DNA from: Tubulanus polymorphus
Lineage: Eukaryota; Nemertea; Palaeonemertea; Tubulaniformes; Tubulanidae
Reading direction: 5' to 3'
Length of the DNA: 64,000 nucleotides
NCBI RefSeq assembly: GCF_964204645.1
Contig: NC_134035.1
Coordinates: 758,001 to 822,000 of the forward strand
Part shown: in pieces, positions 1 through 12,900 of the stretch
How the letters are laid out: each line of letters starts with the position of its first letter
Position numbering within the stretch: the stretch's first letter is position 1
The notes under the pieces: generated by a model
What the model was told of the DNA's origin: nothing
Seen by the model: only the letters and a program-made list of their open reading frames with translations
The model's database searches: none
Made by a program: the position numbers and the translations under genes

Positions 1-249
1 AACACCTCCTGGAGTCCACCACTGACTGTTTTTTATGAGTATCAATCTAAATGGTCCTAAATGGACTAAATGGTCCGGTTAGTTCACATATAGTCGGGTT
101 AGTTCACTAGTAGTCCCGAAGAAGTAAAACTGTGATAAATTTCAGTTGAAGTCCACCACGTCCAGTATTCGTGATGAAGTCTACTACACCACAGCCCGAC
201 AGAGGAAAACCCGAAATACTAAAATTGAAATCACATTAACAGGGAGACT

Positions 250-405
250 GACTGCGAGAAGTTGGGGGAGGATGGGGTGAGAGGTTGGGGAGGATGGGGT
301 GAGAGGTTGAGGGAGGATGGGGTGAGAGGTTGGGGACAATGGGGTGATGAGGTGGGGTGAGGTTGGGGGAGGATGGGGTGAGAGGTCGAGGGAGGATGGG
401 TGAAA
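250..405. repeat. G-rich minisatellite, copy A
   Basis: Imperfect tandem units of about 22-23 bp with the core 'gggggaggatggggtgagag'. The + strand carries repeated runs of 3-5 G, so it has G-quadruplex potential. The complementary strand translates to Pro/Ser/His-rich frames, which are artefacts. Confidence 0.85.
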
Positions 406-785
406 AGGGGAGCAAAACAGTACAATTACTCTGACATAGTAGCCTAAAGGCTTCAGCAAAGGTTTTCAGCAGTTTTCAGTCCCCTGGTCACACTGGATTA
501 ACAGATTCTCGTTTTTCACAAGAGCCCAGCCTGTGGCAGGGAGAAAGCCATTGTAACTAACTGGTCGAGTCAGGGCCTGGCCGGCCTCACTAACTAGTGT
601 GTCGTGACGTGTTTGCGAAGTCAATTGGAGTGAGGTCCCCCCGTGCGTCCCTGAGGACATAAAATATGATGAATTCTTATCTTTTTACCCAATTCAAAAG
701 TCGTACATTTAAAATCATCGTGGCTTTAAAGTCTTTATCAATTGAGAGAACAGTTCACTGTAAATAAAGAATTAGCGATTGAATT

Positions 786-1485
786 GAGCCCGCTCCACAG
801 TAAAAATAGTGCGATCTAATCTTGACCATCTAGTGCTGCCCCTATGTATAACGATAGCGTGGAAAACGTGAACTAACATAATACTCGCTTGCCAGAGTCT
901 TCGAACGGCAGGAGTGGACGAACTAATTACCGATTTGCGGGCCGGATTCCGAGGAAATTTCACAAACTCTGAAAACTGCTCTGAAACATCTGGCCAAACA
1001 ATTTTTCTATAAAAGAATAAGCCTTGAAAGAATAAATTTGAATCGGGGTATTTCTAGTATGGTCTGGGAGAGAGCGACAGGTGTTTGTATGTTCCCTGAT
1101 TATTTCTGCGCAATTAGAATATATCGAAGAAAAAATATGGACATTTTGTCAATTTTATCGTGCAAAAATGTAAACGAATAAGTTATTCTGTATATAAATA
1201 CTACATTAATTGATAGGTAAGTGAATTTTAGCTAAAAAGAATGAAATATGTTACCTAAAAAATTAGGAAATATCATACAAAATTCAGAACGTTTTCATAG
1301 TATCATATTCAATCAGAATTAGGCGCCACACTGGTCCGCATTGTACGTAATAAGGAAATTTAAATTCCGGCGGTAAATATGCGCCACTATTTTAGTTCAC
1401 AGAAATTCCGCTATCGTAATTCATAGGGGCAGCACTGTACGGTAGATATCTAACTCGGCCTCGCTATCTTACTGTGGAATGCGAG
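786..1485. mobile_element. Non-autonomous inverted-repeat element (MITE-like) in copy A
   Basis: The left arm starts 'gagcccgctccacagtaaaa' at 786 and runs to about 863. The right arm, about 1408-1485, is its imperfect reverse complement, ending 'ttactgtggaatgcgag'. Both arms contain the block 'agtgctgcccctatg' or its complement. Arms are about 78 bp, the internal part is about 540 bp and AT-rich, and I see no transposase frame. This is what a non-autonomous cut-and-paste DNA transposon looks like; the superfamily is not determined. Confidence 0.75.
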
Positions 1486-2999
1486 TAATAAAGATATTTT
1501 TCTTAGCCGAATTTCGTTCAATGTTTAATACGATTCCATTGTACATGAATAATTCTACTATCGTTTAAGGTTTTTTGAAGGGGATCATCCTTTTAAAACG
1601 AATTTCAAACCATTTTTGATAGAACTCTTTTGTCAGCGGAATGTATTAGCATCCGGTAAAGCGATAGGCTCACATGCCAAAGGAAGAATTCTGAGCAAAT
1701 TAAATTTTATTCTCTAAAATAGTGCATTCAACTACCACGAACACTGGAACCAGAAAAAATGCTCTGAAACTATTAAAGGAACAACTTTCTATGAAAGAAT
1801 TAGGCTTAAGAGTAAATTTGAATCGGGGATATTCCTAGTTTCGTCTGGGAGAGAACAACAGGTTCTAGATGCCACGCAGTTTTTTTTCCAGTTGCCCTGT
1901 TTTTAGTTCAAAAGCAAATCGGTAGTGTCACATATTTAGTCCTCGTAAAGTTCACTATAACTGAAGTCAAGTTCTCCCAATATGTGTTTGATTGTTTGTT
2001 TATCCTCTCGGTGAGTTCTAACGCTGCCAACATCCAGTTCGATGTAGTCCTGATCAACAAACAAAAATGTCAATATATAGTTCCTAATGATGACAAACAT
2101 CCTAAAAACAGACATGACAGTCATTTTGGCCAAATTTTCATCTTCAGGAAATATGTGGTAATGTATTCTGATGGTGAAGAGTAAGAAGTGAATGGTGATA
2201 GCCCTCAGTCGGCTGAGAAATACTGTTACGCCAAACAGGAAAAAGGCTCGTGGCTCCAGTTAGTCGAGCGCGACGAGATATGTCTCAAATATATGCACCT
2301 CCAACGCCTTGCGCCTCCAACCTGAAAAATATGATGTAGAAATTTGCAAGTCTTACTTGCAAATTCATGAATTCAGTCGATTCTAAAAATTTGCTTACGA
2401 AACGACTGTAGGAGAGTCTACAGTTATTGGGCAAGCGAAGCAGACACTTGCACGAAATATGAAAAGTTCTCCCCTTAAAACTCCTTATATCCCGGTATGA
2501 CCGGTCTGTAATAACTGCCCGAATAAAATCAAAATCTTCAATGCGAAACTCTATGCGATTCAACAAACAAAATACAAGAAATGAACATAATATAATTTAT
2601 TTTCGATAATTAAAATTGATGAATACATATTCTCATAATTGTTTTGGAAACTTATAAGAAATTCTACTCACACACTCACTAGCCCTTGTCTAGCAGTAAT
2701 GGTAGTCACCGAGTTCCACAAATCCACATACACCTCCTGGAGTCCACCACTGACTGTTTTTTTATCCACTTATAGTCCGGTTAGTTGACTAAATAGTCAC
2801 TAATAGCCCGGTTAGTTGACTAGTAGTCCAGTTAGTTCACTAGTAGTCCGGAAGAAGTTGACTGAAGAAGTAAAACTGTGATGAATTTCACTTGAAGTCC
2901 ACCACGTCCAGTATTTGTGATGAAGTTTACACGACAGCCCGACAGAGGAAAACCTGAAATATAAAATTGAAATCACATTAACAGGAAGACTGACTGAGA

Positions 3000-3292
3000 A
3001 GTTGGGGGAGGATGGGGTGAGAGGTTGAGGGACAATGGGATGAGAGGTCGGGGGAGGATGTGGTGAGAGGTTGAGGGACAATGGGATGAGAGGTTGGGGG
3101 AGGATGGGGTGAGAGGTTGAGGGAGTATGGGATGAGAGGTTGGGGAGGATGGGGTAAGAGGTTGAGGGAGGATGGGGTGAGAGGTTGGGGAGGATGGGAT
3201 GAGAGGTTGAGAAAGGATGGGGTGAGAGGTTGGGGAGGGTGGGTTGAGAGGTTGCGGGAGGGTGGGGTGAGAGGTTGGGGAGGATGGGTGAA
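3000..3292. repeat. G-rich minisatellite, copy B (expanded)
   Basis: About twice as long as in copies A and C, with variants reading 'acaatggg' and 'gtatggg' in place of 'ggatgggg'. The same ~22-23 bp period is kept. Confidence 0.85.
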
Positions 3293-3920
3293 AAGGGAAG
3301 CAAAACAGCACAATAACTCAGGCTTAAGCAAAAGTTTTCAGCAGTTTTCAGTTCGGCACTGGATTAACAGATTCTCGTTTTACACAAGAAAGAGCCCAGC
3401 CTGTGGCAGTGGGAGAAAGCTGGTGTAACTAACTGGTCGAGTCAGCTGGTCTTAACCTGCTGAACAAGATGTGGTGCCGGAGGAAGTTGAAGAACAGTTC
3501 ATCAAGATTTGTGAAACTATCGCCTGCTGCACCATGTGCAATGCAAGCGGCTAGGGTAGTGCGGCCCGTGTAGGCTAGAAAGTGGTTTTTGACACCGAGT
3601 GAGGTCCCTGTTAGCCTAGCACCTAGCCGTCGTTCCCTAAACAACCCAGAACCCGTAGTAACGACGACTGACTGATTCAGACTAAATTTGAGTAGGTCGC
3701 GGCCTCCGCTGACTGTCGTGAAGTGTCTGCGAAGTCACTGACACTGGAGTGAGGTCCCCCTAAACTGTGTGTACCTGAGGACATGAACATGAAATATCAT
3801 GTATGAATTTTTATCTTTTTTACCAATATCAAAATTCGTACATTTAGAATCATCGCGGCTTTAAAGTCTTTATCAATTGAGGGAATAGTTCACTGTAAAT
3901 AAAGATTTAGCGATTGAATT

Positions 3921-4634
3921 GAGCCCGCTCCACAGTAAAATAGCGCGATTAATTCAATCTCGACCGTCTAGTGCTGCCGCTATGTATAACGATAGCGTGG
4001 AAAATGTGAACTAACATAATACTCGCTTGCCAGAGTCTTCGAACGGCAGGAGTGGACGAACTATTTACCGATTTGCGGGCCGGATTCCGAGGAAAATTCT
4101 CAAACTCTGAAAACTGCTCTAAACGTTCGAACCAAACAATTTTTCTATAAGAGAATGAGCCTTAAAAGAGTTAATTTGAATCGGGGTATTTCTAGTATGG
4201 TCTGGGAGAGAGCGACAGGTGTTTGTAAGTTCCCTGTTTATTTGCGCGCAAATAGAATATAATCGAAGAAAAAATATGGACATTTTGTCAATTCTGATGA
4301 TAAATTATCATTAAAAAATGAAAATGAATAATTTATTCTGTATACAAATACTATATTAATTGATAAGTAAGTAAATTTTAGCTAAAAAAAATTAGATATG
4401 TTACCTAAAAATAAGGAAATATCATACAAAATTCAGAACGTATTCATAGTATCATATTTAATCAGAATTAGACGACACACTGGTCGGTACTGTACGTAAT
4501 AAGGACATTTAAATTCCGGCGGTAAATATGCGCTACTATTTTAGTTCACAGAAATTCCGCTATCGTTATTCATAGGAGCAGCACTGTACGGTAAATATCT
4601 AACTCAGCCTCGCTATCTTACTGTGGCATGCGAG
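3921..4634. mobile_element. Same inverted-repeat element, copy B
   Basis: Diverged copy of the 786-1485 element. The left arm starts at 3921 and the right arm ends at 4634. Arm positions and the internal order are preserved, so the element was already in the unit before the array expanded. Confidence 0.7.
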
Positions 4635-5209
4635 CAATACAGATATTTTTCTTAGCCGAATTTCGTTGATTATCTAATACGATTCCATTGTATATGAATA
4701 ATTCGACTATCGTTTAAGGTTTTCAGAAGGGGATCATCTTTCTAAAACGAATTTCAAACCGTTTTTGATAGAACTATTTTGTCTGCGGAATGTATTAGCA
4801 TCCAGTAAAGCGCTAGGCTCACATGCCAAAGGAAGAATTTCAATCAAATTATATTTTATTCTCTAAAATAGTGCATTCAACTACCACTAACACTGTAACC
4901 AGAAATAATGCTCGGAAACTATTAAAGAAGAGTAAATTTGAATTCAAGTTCTCCCAATATTTGTTCGTTTGTTTGTTTATCCTCCCGGTGAGGTCTAACA
5001 CTGCCAACACATATTTATCCAGTTCATCTGATCCTGATCATCAAACTCAAAAAGTCAATAATTCCATCCTAATGATGAGAAACATCCTAAAAGATATAAA
5101 TGAAACTTAATAGATTTGAGTCCACCAAACAGTAATACACAGTGTAAGAGTTAAGTCTAGTTACCGGTATATCAGAGAAATGGCAATCTAAGGTAGGCTA
5201 CTACCCAAG

Positions 5210-5960
5210 ATGAGTGTCGGGGTCAAATATTTTTTGTCTCCGATTTTGATGAAATTCCGGTTAGACATGTATTCTGGGGTGCTGATCACAAATCTGAAAG
5301 AATTTTTAGGATCCGAGGCCCAGAAAATGAGAAATTCGAGGACCCCTAAATTTTCAAAAGGCCTTGGACCCCAGAGTTTTCGAGATATTCAAAATCTGAT
5401 TGCAGATTTGGAATCAGCACCCCTGACAATATAAATGACTGAAATTTCAAGCAAATCGAAGAGATTCGATTTTTTGGCTAAAAATGGCAAAAATCTAAGG
5501 TGTTAGTCCAGGAGTTTTTTTTCGGCGAAAACTTTTTTTTCTCTGATTCCTTCGAAATTTGGTAGGAATATGTATTCTGAGGTGTAGATTCCGGATCCGC
5601 AATCAGATTTTGAATCGGCATTCATCTTCATGGGCAAATAAGGGTTTTAATGCCCAAAATATGCACCCCAAAAATGGGGTACAAAGTCAAAATATTTTTT
5701 TGGCCCAATTTTAATAAAATTTAGTGCAGACATGTTTTTTGGGGTGCTGGTTACAAATATGAGGTTAGATTTAGGATCCGAGGCTCCTAAAATGAGATAT
5801 TCAGGATTTCGTGTTTTGACCCCCTTAATTTCGTCACAAATTTTGATGAAATTCGCCCGCGAAATTCGTTCCGAAAACGATTTTTATTCAATGATGTCAA
5901 ATATTCAATTAATTTTTAAGGTAGAAATTGATTCTCTTACTAAAAACCCTGAATTATAAT
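5210..5960. repeat. Diverged internal repeats between copies B and C
   Basis: A block reading roughly 'ttttgatgaaatt...gacatgt.ttctggggtgctg...ttaggatccgaggc..aaaatgaga' occurs at about 5235-5330 and again at about 5705-5798, with partial versions near 5540-5600 and 5835-5850. The spacing is irregular (near 460 bp for the best pair). It looks like an old satellite-type sequence. The small open frames across it are not convincing genes. Confidence 0.55.
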
Positions 5961-6414
5961 TCCTGCAACACAATTACAGGCTGCTTCAAATAACCACATT
6001 GACAATTCTTATGAAATGCAGTGAACAGTGTTTACAGATAAACTGCTTTCTCATAATTGTTTGGGAAACTTTTAAGAAATTCTACTCACACACTCACTAG
6101 CCCTTGTCTAGCAGTAATGGTAGTCCACCGAGTTCCACAAATCCACATACAGAGTTCAACACCTCCTGGAGTCCACCACTGACTGTTTTTTATGAGTATC
6201 AATCTAAATGGTCCTAAATGGACTAAATGGTCCGGTTAGTTCACATATAGTCGGGTTAGTTCACTAGTAGTCCCGAAGAAGTAAAACTGTGATAAATTTC
6301 AGTTGAAGTCCACCACGTCCAGTATTCGTGATGAAGTCTACTACACCACAGCCCGACAGAGGAAAACCTGAAATACTAAAATTGAAATCACATTAACAGG
6401 GAGACTGACTGCGA

Positions 6415-6530
6415 GAAGTTGGGGGAGGATGGGGTGAGAGGTTGGGGAGGATGGGGTGAGAGGTTGAGGGAGGATGGGGTGAGAGGTTGGGGGAGGATGG
6501 GGTGAGAGGTCGAGGGAGGATGGGTGAAAA
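6415..6530. repeat. G-rich minisatellite, copy C
   Basis: Shortest of the three arrays, about five units. It lacks the 'acaatggggtgatgaggt' segment that copy A has, showing unit loss or gain since the A/C duplication. Confidence 0.85.
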
Positions 6531-6905
6531 GGGGAGCAAAACAGTACAATTACTCTGACATAGTAGCCTAAAGGCTTCAGCAAAGGTTTTCAGCAGTTTT
6601 CAGTCCCCTGGTCACACTGGATTAACAGATTCTCGTTTTTCACAAGAGCCCAGCCTGTGGCAGGGAGAAAGCCATTGTAACTAACTGGTCGAGTCAGGGC
6701 CTGGCCGGCCTCACTAGTGTGTCGTGACGTGTTTGCGAAGTCAATTGGAGTGAGGTCCCCCTGTGCGTCCCTGAGGACATAAAATATGATGAATTCTTAT
6801 CTTTTTACCCAATTCAAAAGTCGTACATTTAAAATCATCGTGGCTTTAAAGTCTTTATCAATTGAGAGAATAGTTCACTGTAAATAAAGAATTAGCGATT
6901 GAATT

Positions 6906-7605
6906 GAGCCCGCTCCACAGTAAAAATAGTGCGATCTAATCTTGACCATCTAGTGCTGCCCCTATGTATAACGATAGCGTGGAAAACGTGAACTAACATA
7001 ATACTCGCTTGCCAGCGTCTTCGAACGGCAGGAGTGGACGAACTAATTACCGATTTGCGGGCCGGATTCCGAGGAAATTTCTCAAACTCTGAAAACTGCT
7101 CTGAAACGTCTGGCCAAACAATATTTCTATAAAAGAATAAGCCTTGAAAGAATAAATTTGAATCGGGGTATTTCTAGTATGGTCGGGGAGAGAGCGACAG
7201 GTGTTTGTATGTTCCCTGATTATTTCTGCGCAATTAGAATATATCGAAGAAAAAATATGGACATTTTGTCAATTTTATCATGCAAAAATGTAAATGAATA
7301 AGTTATTCTGTATATAAATACTACATTAATTGATAGGTAAGTGAATTTTAGCTAAAAAGAATTAAATATGTTACCTAAAAAATTAGGAAATATCATACAA
7401 AATTCAGAACGTTTTCATAGTATCATATTCAATCAGAATTAGGCGCCACACTGGTCCGTATTGTACGTAATAAGGAAATTTAAATTCCGGCGGTAAATAT
7501 GCGCCACTATTTTAGTTCACAGAAATTCCGCTATCGTAATTCATAGGGGCAGCACTGTACGGTAGATATCTAACTCGGCCTCGCTATCTTACTGTGGAAT
7601 GCGAG
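6906..7605. mobile_element. Same inverted-repeat element, copy C
   Basis: Near-identical to 786-1485, with the same 700 bp length and the same arm sequence. It is carried passively as part of the tandem unit. Confidence 0.75.
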
Positions 7606-8757
7606 TAATAAAGATATTTTTCTTAGCCGAATTTCGTTCAATGTTTAATACGATTCCATTGTATATGAATAATTCTACTATCGTTCAAGGTTTTTTTGAA
7701 GGGATCATCCTTTTAAAACGAATTTCAAACCATTTTTGATAGAACTCTTTTGTCAGCGGAATGTATTAGCATCCGGTAAAGCGATAGGCTCACATGCCAA
7801 AGGAAGAATTCTGAGCAAATTAAATTTTATTCTCTAAAATAGTGCATTCAACTACCACTAACACTGTAACCAGAAAAAATGCTTTGAAACTATAAAGGAA
7901 CAACTTTCTATGAAAGAATTAGGCTTAAGAGTAAATTTGAATCGGGGATATTCCTAGTTTCGTCTGGGAGAGAACAACAGGTTCTAGATGCCACGCAGTT
8001 TTTTTTCCAGTTGCCCTGTTTTTAGTTCAAAAGCAAATCGGTAGTGTCACATATTTAGTCCTCGTAAAGTTCACTATAACTGAAGTCAAGTTCTCCCAAT
8101 ATGTGTTCGATTGTTTGTTTATCCTCTCGGTGAGTTCTAACGCTGCCAACTTCCAGTTCGATGTAGTCCTGATCAACTAACAAAAATGTCAATATATACT
8201 ATAGTTCCTAATGATGACAAACATCCTAAAAACAGACATGACAGTCATTTTGGCCAAATTTTCATCTTCAGGAAATATGTGGTAACGTATTCTGATGGTG
8301 AAGAGTAAGAAGTGAATGGTGATAGCCCTCAGTCGGCTGAGAAATACTGTTACGCCAAACAGGAAAAAGGCTTGTGGACAGTTAGTCGAGAGCGACAAGA
8401 AATTTTGTTCAAATATATGCACCTCCTACGCCTTGCGCCTCCAACCTGAAAAATATGATGTAGAAATTTGCAAGTCTTACTTGCAAATTCATGAATTCAG
8501 TCGATTCTAAAAAATTTGCTTACGAAACGACTGTAGGAGAGTCTACAGTTATTGGGCAAGCGCAAGCGAAGCAGACACTTGCTCGAAATATGAAAAGTTC
8601 TCCCCTTAAAACTCCTTATATCCCGGTATGACCGGTCTGTAGGAACTGCCCGAATAAAATCAAAATCTTAAATGCGAAACTCTGCAATTCAACAAAATAC
8701 AAGAAATGAACATAATATAATTTATTTTCACAAATTAAAATTGATGAATACATTAAG

Positions 8758-9985
8758 CGTCAATGATATAAGACATAACTTAAAATAGATAAGTTTGTCA
8801 TAACATTAAAAAGCAACTGGTACTTTACGACAATAGAAATAAAGGACGTCAAGTGAAGGTATTTAAATCTCTGCTGGCTCCTAGCGCAAATAAAATCGAA
8901 ATAACAAAATAATCGTAATTATCATCATTGTAAAGTTGAATGTAAAAGCGTAAATACAGAAACACATAATATCTGATATCGTTTAATGGAAATTAGGTCA
9001 GTAATGAATCTTACAAATAGTAAATAAGTTCGAGAGATGAATCTTACAAAGCCATTTATCCAAAAGCAAAGCATACATGATGTACGTCATTCCTAGTCAA
9101 AGCTGCATTAAGCATCTCCACGACGAAGGCACCGGAACCGCAAAACTATACGTCTATTTTCCCTGTTTCCACTCAATTCTATGAGCCATGTTTGAAAAAA
9201 ATATGTTTGGAAAATAATTGTTTCAGTTTCGAGAATGGCAGCTAGAATTGAGTCGAAACATCGCTAGTCTTTCATTTTTTCATCATAATTGTGGTTTTTT
9301 TTTCAATTGATTGATAGGTACAGGCACTTGTCAATGGATACCAACAATCAAAGTCAGTTCAAATTGTCGTAGATACGAAGATCATTATTACATTGACGAC
9401 TTGATTTGGCAAAAGGCTACATCGGGATTTGAAAAATAAGAGATGAATTAAGCAATGCGACCATTTTGTTTTCACTGTAGTAAATTGAGTTATCATAAAA
9501 AATATCACATTAAACAAACTAATTCTAATCTAATTATCATAACAAAAGCGCATTAAATAAATTGATGAAAAAAGTTTTGATTCAATGAAAAATATAAATG
9601 TATCAATATAAGGACTAGTTAAAAGCAAAATTAGCACCATCACAAATACTAAGACTAATAGTACAATATCTATATATATTATCTTCCAGCGTGTATATCT
9701 GAATAATACATACTGGCATACATTAAAACAGTAGACTCAAGTCTTACTTGCAACTCATTAAATCCGTCAAGTCGGTGAATATTTTACAACCTTCTATATC
9801 CCTGATTCCGAACATCGGTGAAATGTTTACAAAGTAACACAGAGTTTACCATCTGAATACAAAATAAATTTTCTTCACAAAATAATTTGGGTGTAAATTT
9901 CAGATGAAATAATAATGGAATTATTTATTAGTTTTTTTTTCAGCTGTATTTTTCACTGTAAGGTTCAGTTTCGGAGCGGAACGCG
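8758..9985. other. AT-rich spacer, 3' flank of the ADP-ribosylglycohydrolase gene
   Basis: No exon-like open frame, tRNA-like motif or strong repeat was seen. The part nearest 9985 is presumably the 3' UTR of the minus-strand gene. Confidence 0.5.
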
Positions 9986-12900
9986 TCAGTCAGCAGCAGT
10001 AGTGATCTCGACTTCAGACTGATCTATAGCTGTGGAATTATCAATCTGCTTCCCATTCTGTTCCTGCTCCTGCTGCGATTCCTCCTTCTGTGGCTCCTCA
10101 TTCTGCTCCTGCTCTTGTTCGGGCTTCTGCTCCTGCTCCTGATCAGGCTCTGGTTTCTGATCTTGCTCAGCCGCCTGCTCCTCCTGCGCATTCTGCTCCT
10201 CCGTAGTTGCGGTATTTTCTGTCTGTTTCGTTTCTGTTAATTCAATGAATCTGAAATAAAACAAACGAAAATCATCATCGATCTCAAATAAATCTTCATA
10301 ATTCCAATGAATATTTTTATCATAGATCGATGCTTGAATCGATATACATTCAAACCAGTTTTACTGAACATAATTTTATTGGACGATGAACTAAATTTTT
10401 GCACAATCAGGAATATGAAAACTGAGTGTGGCAGAAACCAAATAAATGGCCGTTAGATGCTCACTTTGAACCTGATTTCAGTTATTCTCACTGTCAAATA
10501 TAGATAGTTAATTACAAAGAAATCAAAGACCGAATTGGAACAAATGGCGATGGATGCGCGCTCAAATTCATAGAAAGACAAAATCTAGTTTTGTCAGGAA
10601 TTTATCTGCAATTTTTGGCGAGTTCTTCAATTTTCACTAACCTAAAGTCACATTCAATACCTATCACGATAAGTTGGTGCTATTCCTTGAAAAAGATTCG
10701 TCATCGTTATTTCCCATATCTAATGAACCCCGGAGGAATTCGAGGGTCAAATTTACCTTTCTAAAATCCCGTCGAGCCACGTTTTGTGCAACAGTTGATT
10801 AAGCCACGATTTCGGAAACGCTTTCAATCCGAGTTTACAACCTAACAGCGCTCCGGCGACCGCTCCGTTCGTGTCGGCGTCGCCGCCTTCGAATAAAACC
10901 GCTTCCAGCGCCGTGCGAAAATTCGTCTGTCTAAATGCCCAGAAACCGGCGCCCATCGTTTTCAACGTGTAACCGATTTTCTGCTCCTCGCCGAGTTGTA
11001 GGTCGGATATCGACTCGGCGAACATGTGTCGACGAAATTCTGTTACAAACTCCTACAACACGATATTTGAATTATGTATTAAATGTTGACTTGTACAGTA
11101 GCATTGTTGGTACTGCCGTAAATATTTCACTGAGTTGAGAATCAGGGAACTCGGAAGCTTTGGGACTGCAGTCAATATTTCACTGAATCAAGGCTATAAC
11201 TCCGTAGCATTGGGACTGCCGTAGATATTTCACCGAGTTGAGAATCAGGAAATTCGGTAGTCACACTATTTCCGTGTTGTGGCGAACTACAGTAAACTGG
11301 ACCGTACTTGATGTCATTGGACTCATATATATTTCACTGAGTTGTGAATGAGACGAATAAAAGGTTTTTCGAAATGAATTTTTAATTAATTCAGTGCACG
11401 TCGACCGGCGGATACTCAGGAGGAATCTATTATATATAATTGTGACTGATTCTACTAAGTCAAATTTATCATTATCATCAATTCGACGTTTGAAGGAAAT
11501 TTCTTAGTAAAACATACCTCATCCTGGGAGCCCTCCGCGTTAACCAGATATTTCTTCGCGTGCTCAAAACTTTCCTCCATGATTTTATCGGCATCGTGTC
11601 GCCCGGTCTCATCGACGTGCTTGCGTTGTAACATTTGCGCTATCGCGGTCGTCACCGCAACGCAGCTTGCCTGACACCTGAGGAAGTAAAGATAGAATTC
11701 AGAATGAACGGAATTTCAACGACTCAACCGCAACGCGGTATCGCTGTATTTCATTTACCTCGGGTCGGCGTGCGTCACTTTGCAAAACGACAAAGTATTA
11801 CGGATTACAGCTTCGATATCGTTGAACCTATAAACACCAGCGACCGATGTCCTCATGACACCGCCGTTAGGAGCTACACGTCGATTACTTCTTTCCCAAA
11901 CTTGTTCCGCAGCCTATAACAGATATAAAACAGATCGGTATCAGCATTTACACAACAGTCCTTCCCGACAAATTTGGTTAAATTTCTAATATAGCTAAGA
12001 GATTACTACATGTAATGTGTTGCCGCATAACTTGCAAATCAAAACTTTGACAAGGCCAAACCGTTACAATGAGTATGCATCAGGAAATCTCAGGACAAAT
12101 CATTGTAAGTTTTAAAAGACTATAAAGATTACTGTATTATTACTAATGTACAGTTAAGGCTTGTATGATTTGCCATCAAATATACTAAAGATAAAATTGA
12201 AAATACAAATAATGCCCGAAAAAGGTGTAAATGAATTACGAATAATATGACTCATTCCTTTTTTAGAAAGTAATGCCTGCGTACAAATAATTGAAGTCTA
12301 AATAGACTTGATATTGAATTCGACTCAGTTAGGCGAAATTTAGAGTTACAAAGTCAACTGCCAGAAGTGATTAATTCGCGCACATATTTCATTTTAAACA
12401 GCGTACATGTAGTTGAGAAATCAGATACGCCAAATGTTGAGTAGCTGGTTGGAACGTAGCCAACTTTAATGGCAGACGTTACAACAATTTATCTACATGA
12501 TGGCAATAGTATGAGTTATCTGGTAGCCTCAATAAGGGCAGAACCGCATTCCACATTTTTAAAGTCCGACTAAAGTCCCAAATGGGCAAAAAAATACCAA
12601 AATGAACTTAAACACTGCCGGTACATACCGCATGCGGATCTTCTAAGAATTTCTCATGGGTTAGGACTTGCACCGTTGTAGTTCCGATGCCCATACCTCC
12701 TTTATCTCCCAACTCTTCAAATCCGTGTTGTTGCCAATCCTTAAGCTTTTTAGAATAATCGACGACATTCACCTGCAATCGGTCAATAATAAAAATGGTA
12801 AAGCAAACGTATAAACGATTTCCAATTTTGAGCATTCTAGAGAATTAGCCAACATTCAATCATTATCAGATTATTACAGATCTAGGAAATTTGTACAGGC

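Larger units (their letters stand above)
1..2728. repeat. Long repeat unit, copy A (left end outside window)
   Basis: This copy matches 6159-8757 almost base for base and 2729-5098 more loosely. In order it holds a leader with repeated 'ggttagttcac' steps, a G-rich minisatellite (about 250-405), a short spacer, a 700 bp inverted-repeat element (786-1485), and a right part ending in AT-rich sequence near 2640. A 90 bp linker (about 2640-2728) precedes the next copy and recurs before copy C at 6050. The window opens inside the unit, so the array probably continues to the left. Short open frames here, rich in Pro/Ser/His, are translations of the minisatellite and not genes. Confidence 0.9.
2729..5098. 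repeat. Long repeat unit, copy B (diverged, truncated)
   Basis: Same order of blocks as copies A and C, but with many substitutions, a longer minisatellite (about 3000-3290), and an extra stretch at about 3430-3720 absent from the other two. The right part is shortened by an internal deletion after about 4925 and stops near 5098, which corresponds to about 2110 of copy A. It is clearly older or less homogenised than A and C. Confidence 0.85.
6050..8757. repeat. Long repeat unit, copy C
   Basis: Begins with the same ~110 bp linker seen at 2640-2728 (about 6050-6158). From 6159 it follows copy A with only scattered single-base changes and fewer minisatellite units. The right end fades at about 8757 into non-repetitive AT-rich DNA. 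The near identity of A and C, with the diverged B between them, points to a recent duplication or conversion event. Confidence 0.9.

Noticed and set aside
184-459. Pro/Ser/His-rich open frames over the G-rich minisatellites (also at 2812-3331 and 6341-6583)
   Set aside because: They are the complement of the G-rich tandem repeat read in several frames at once. There is no conserved start, no splice signal, and the same repeat is open in multiple frames.
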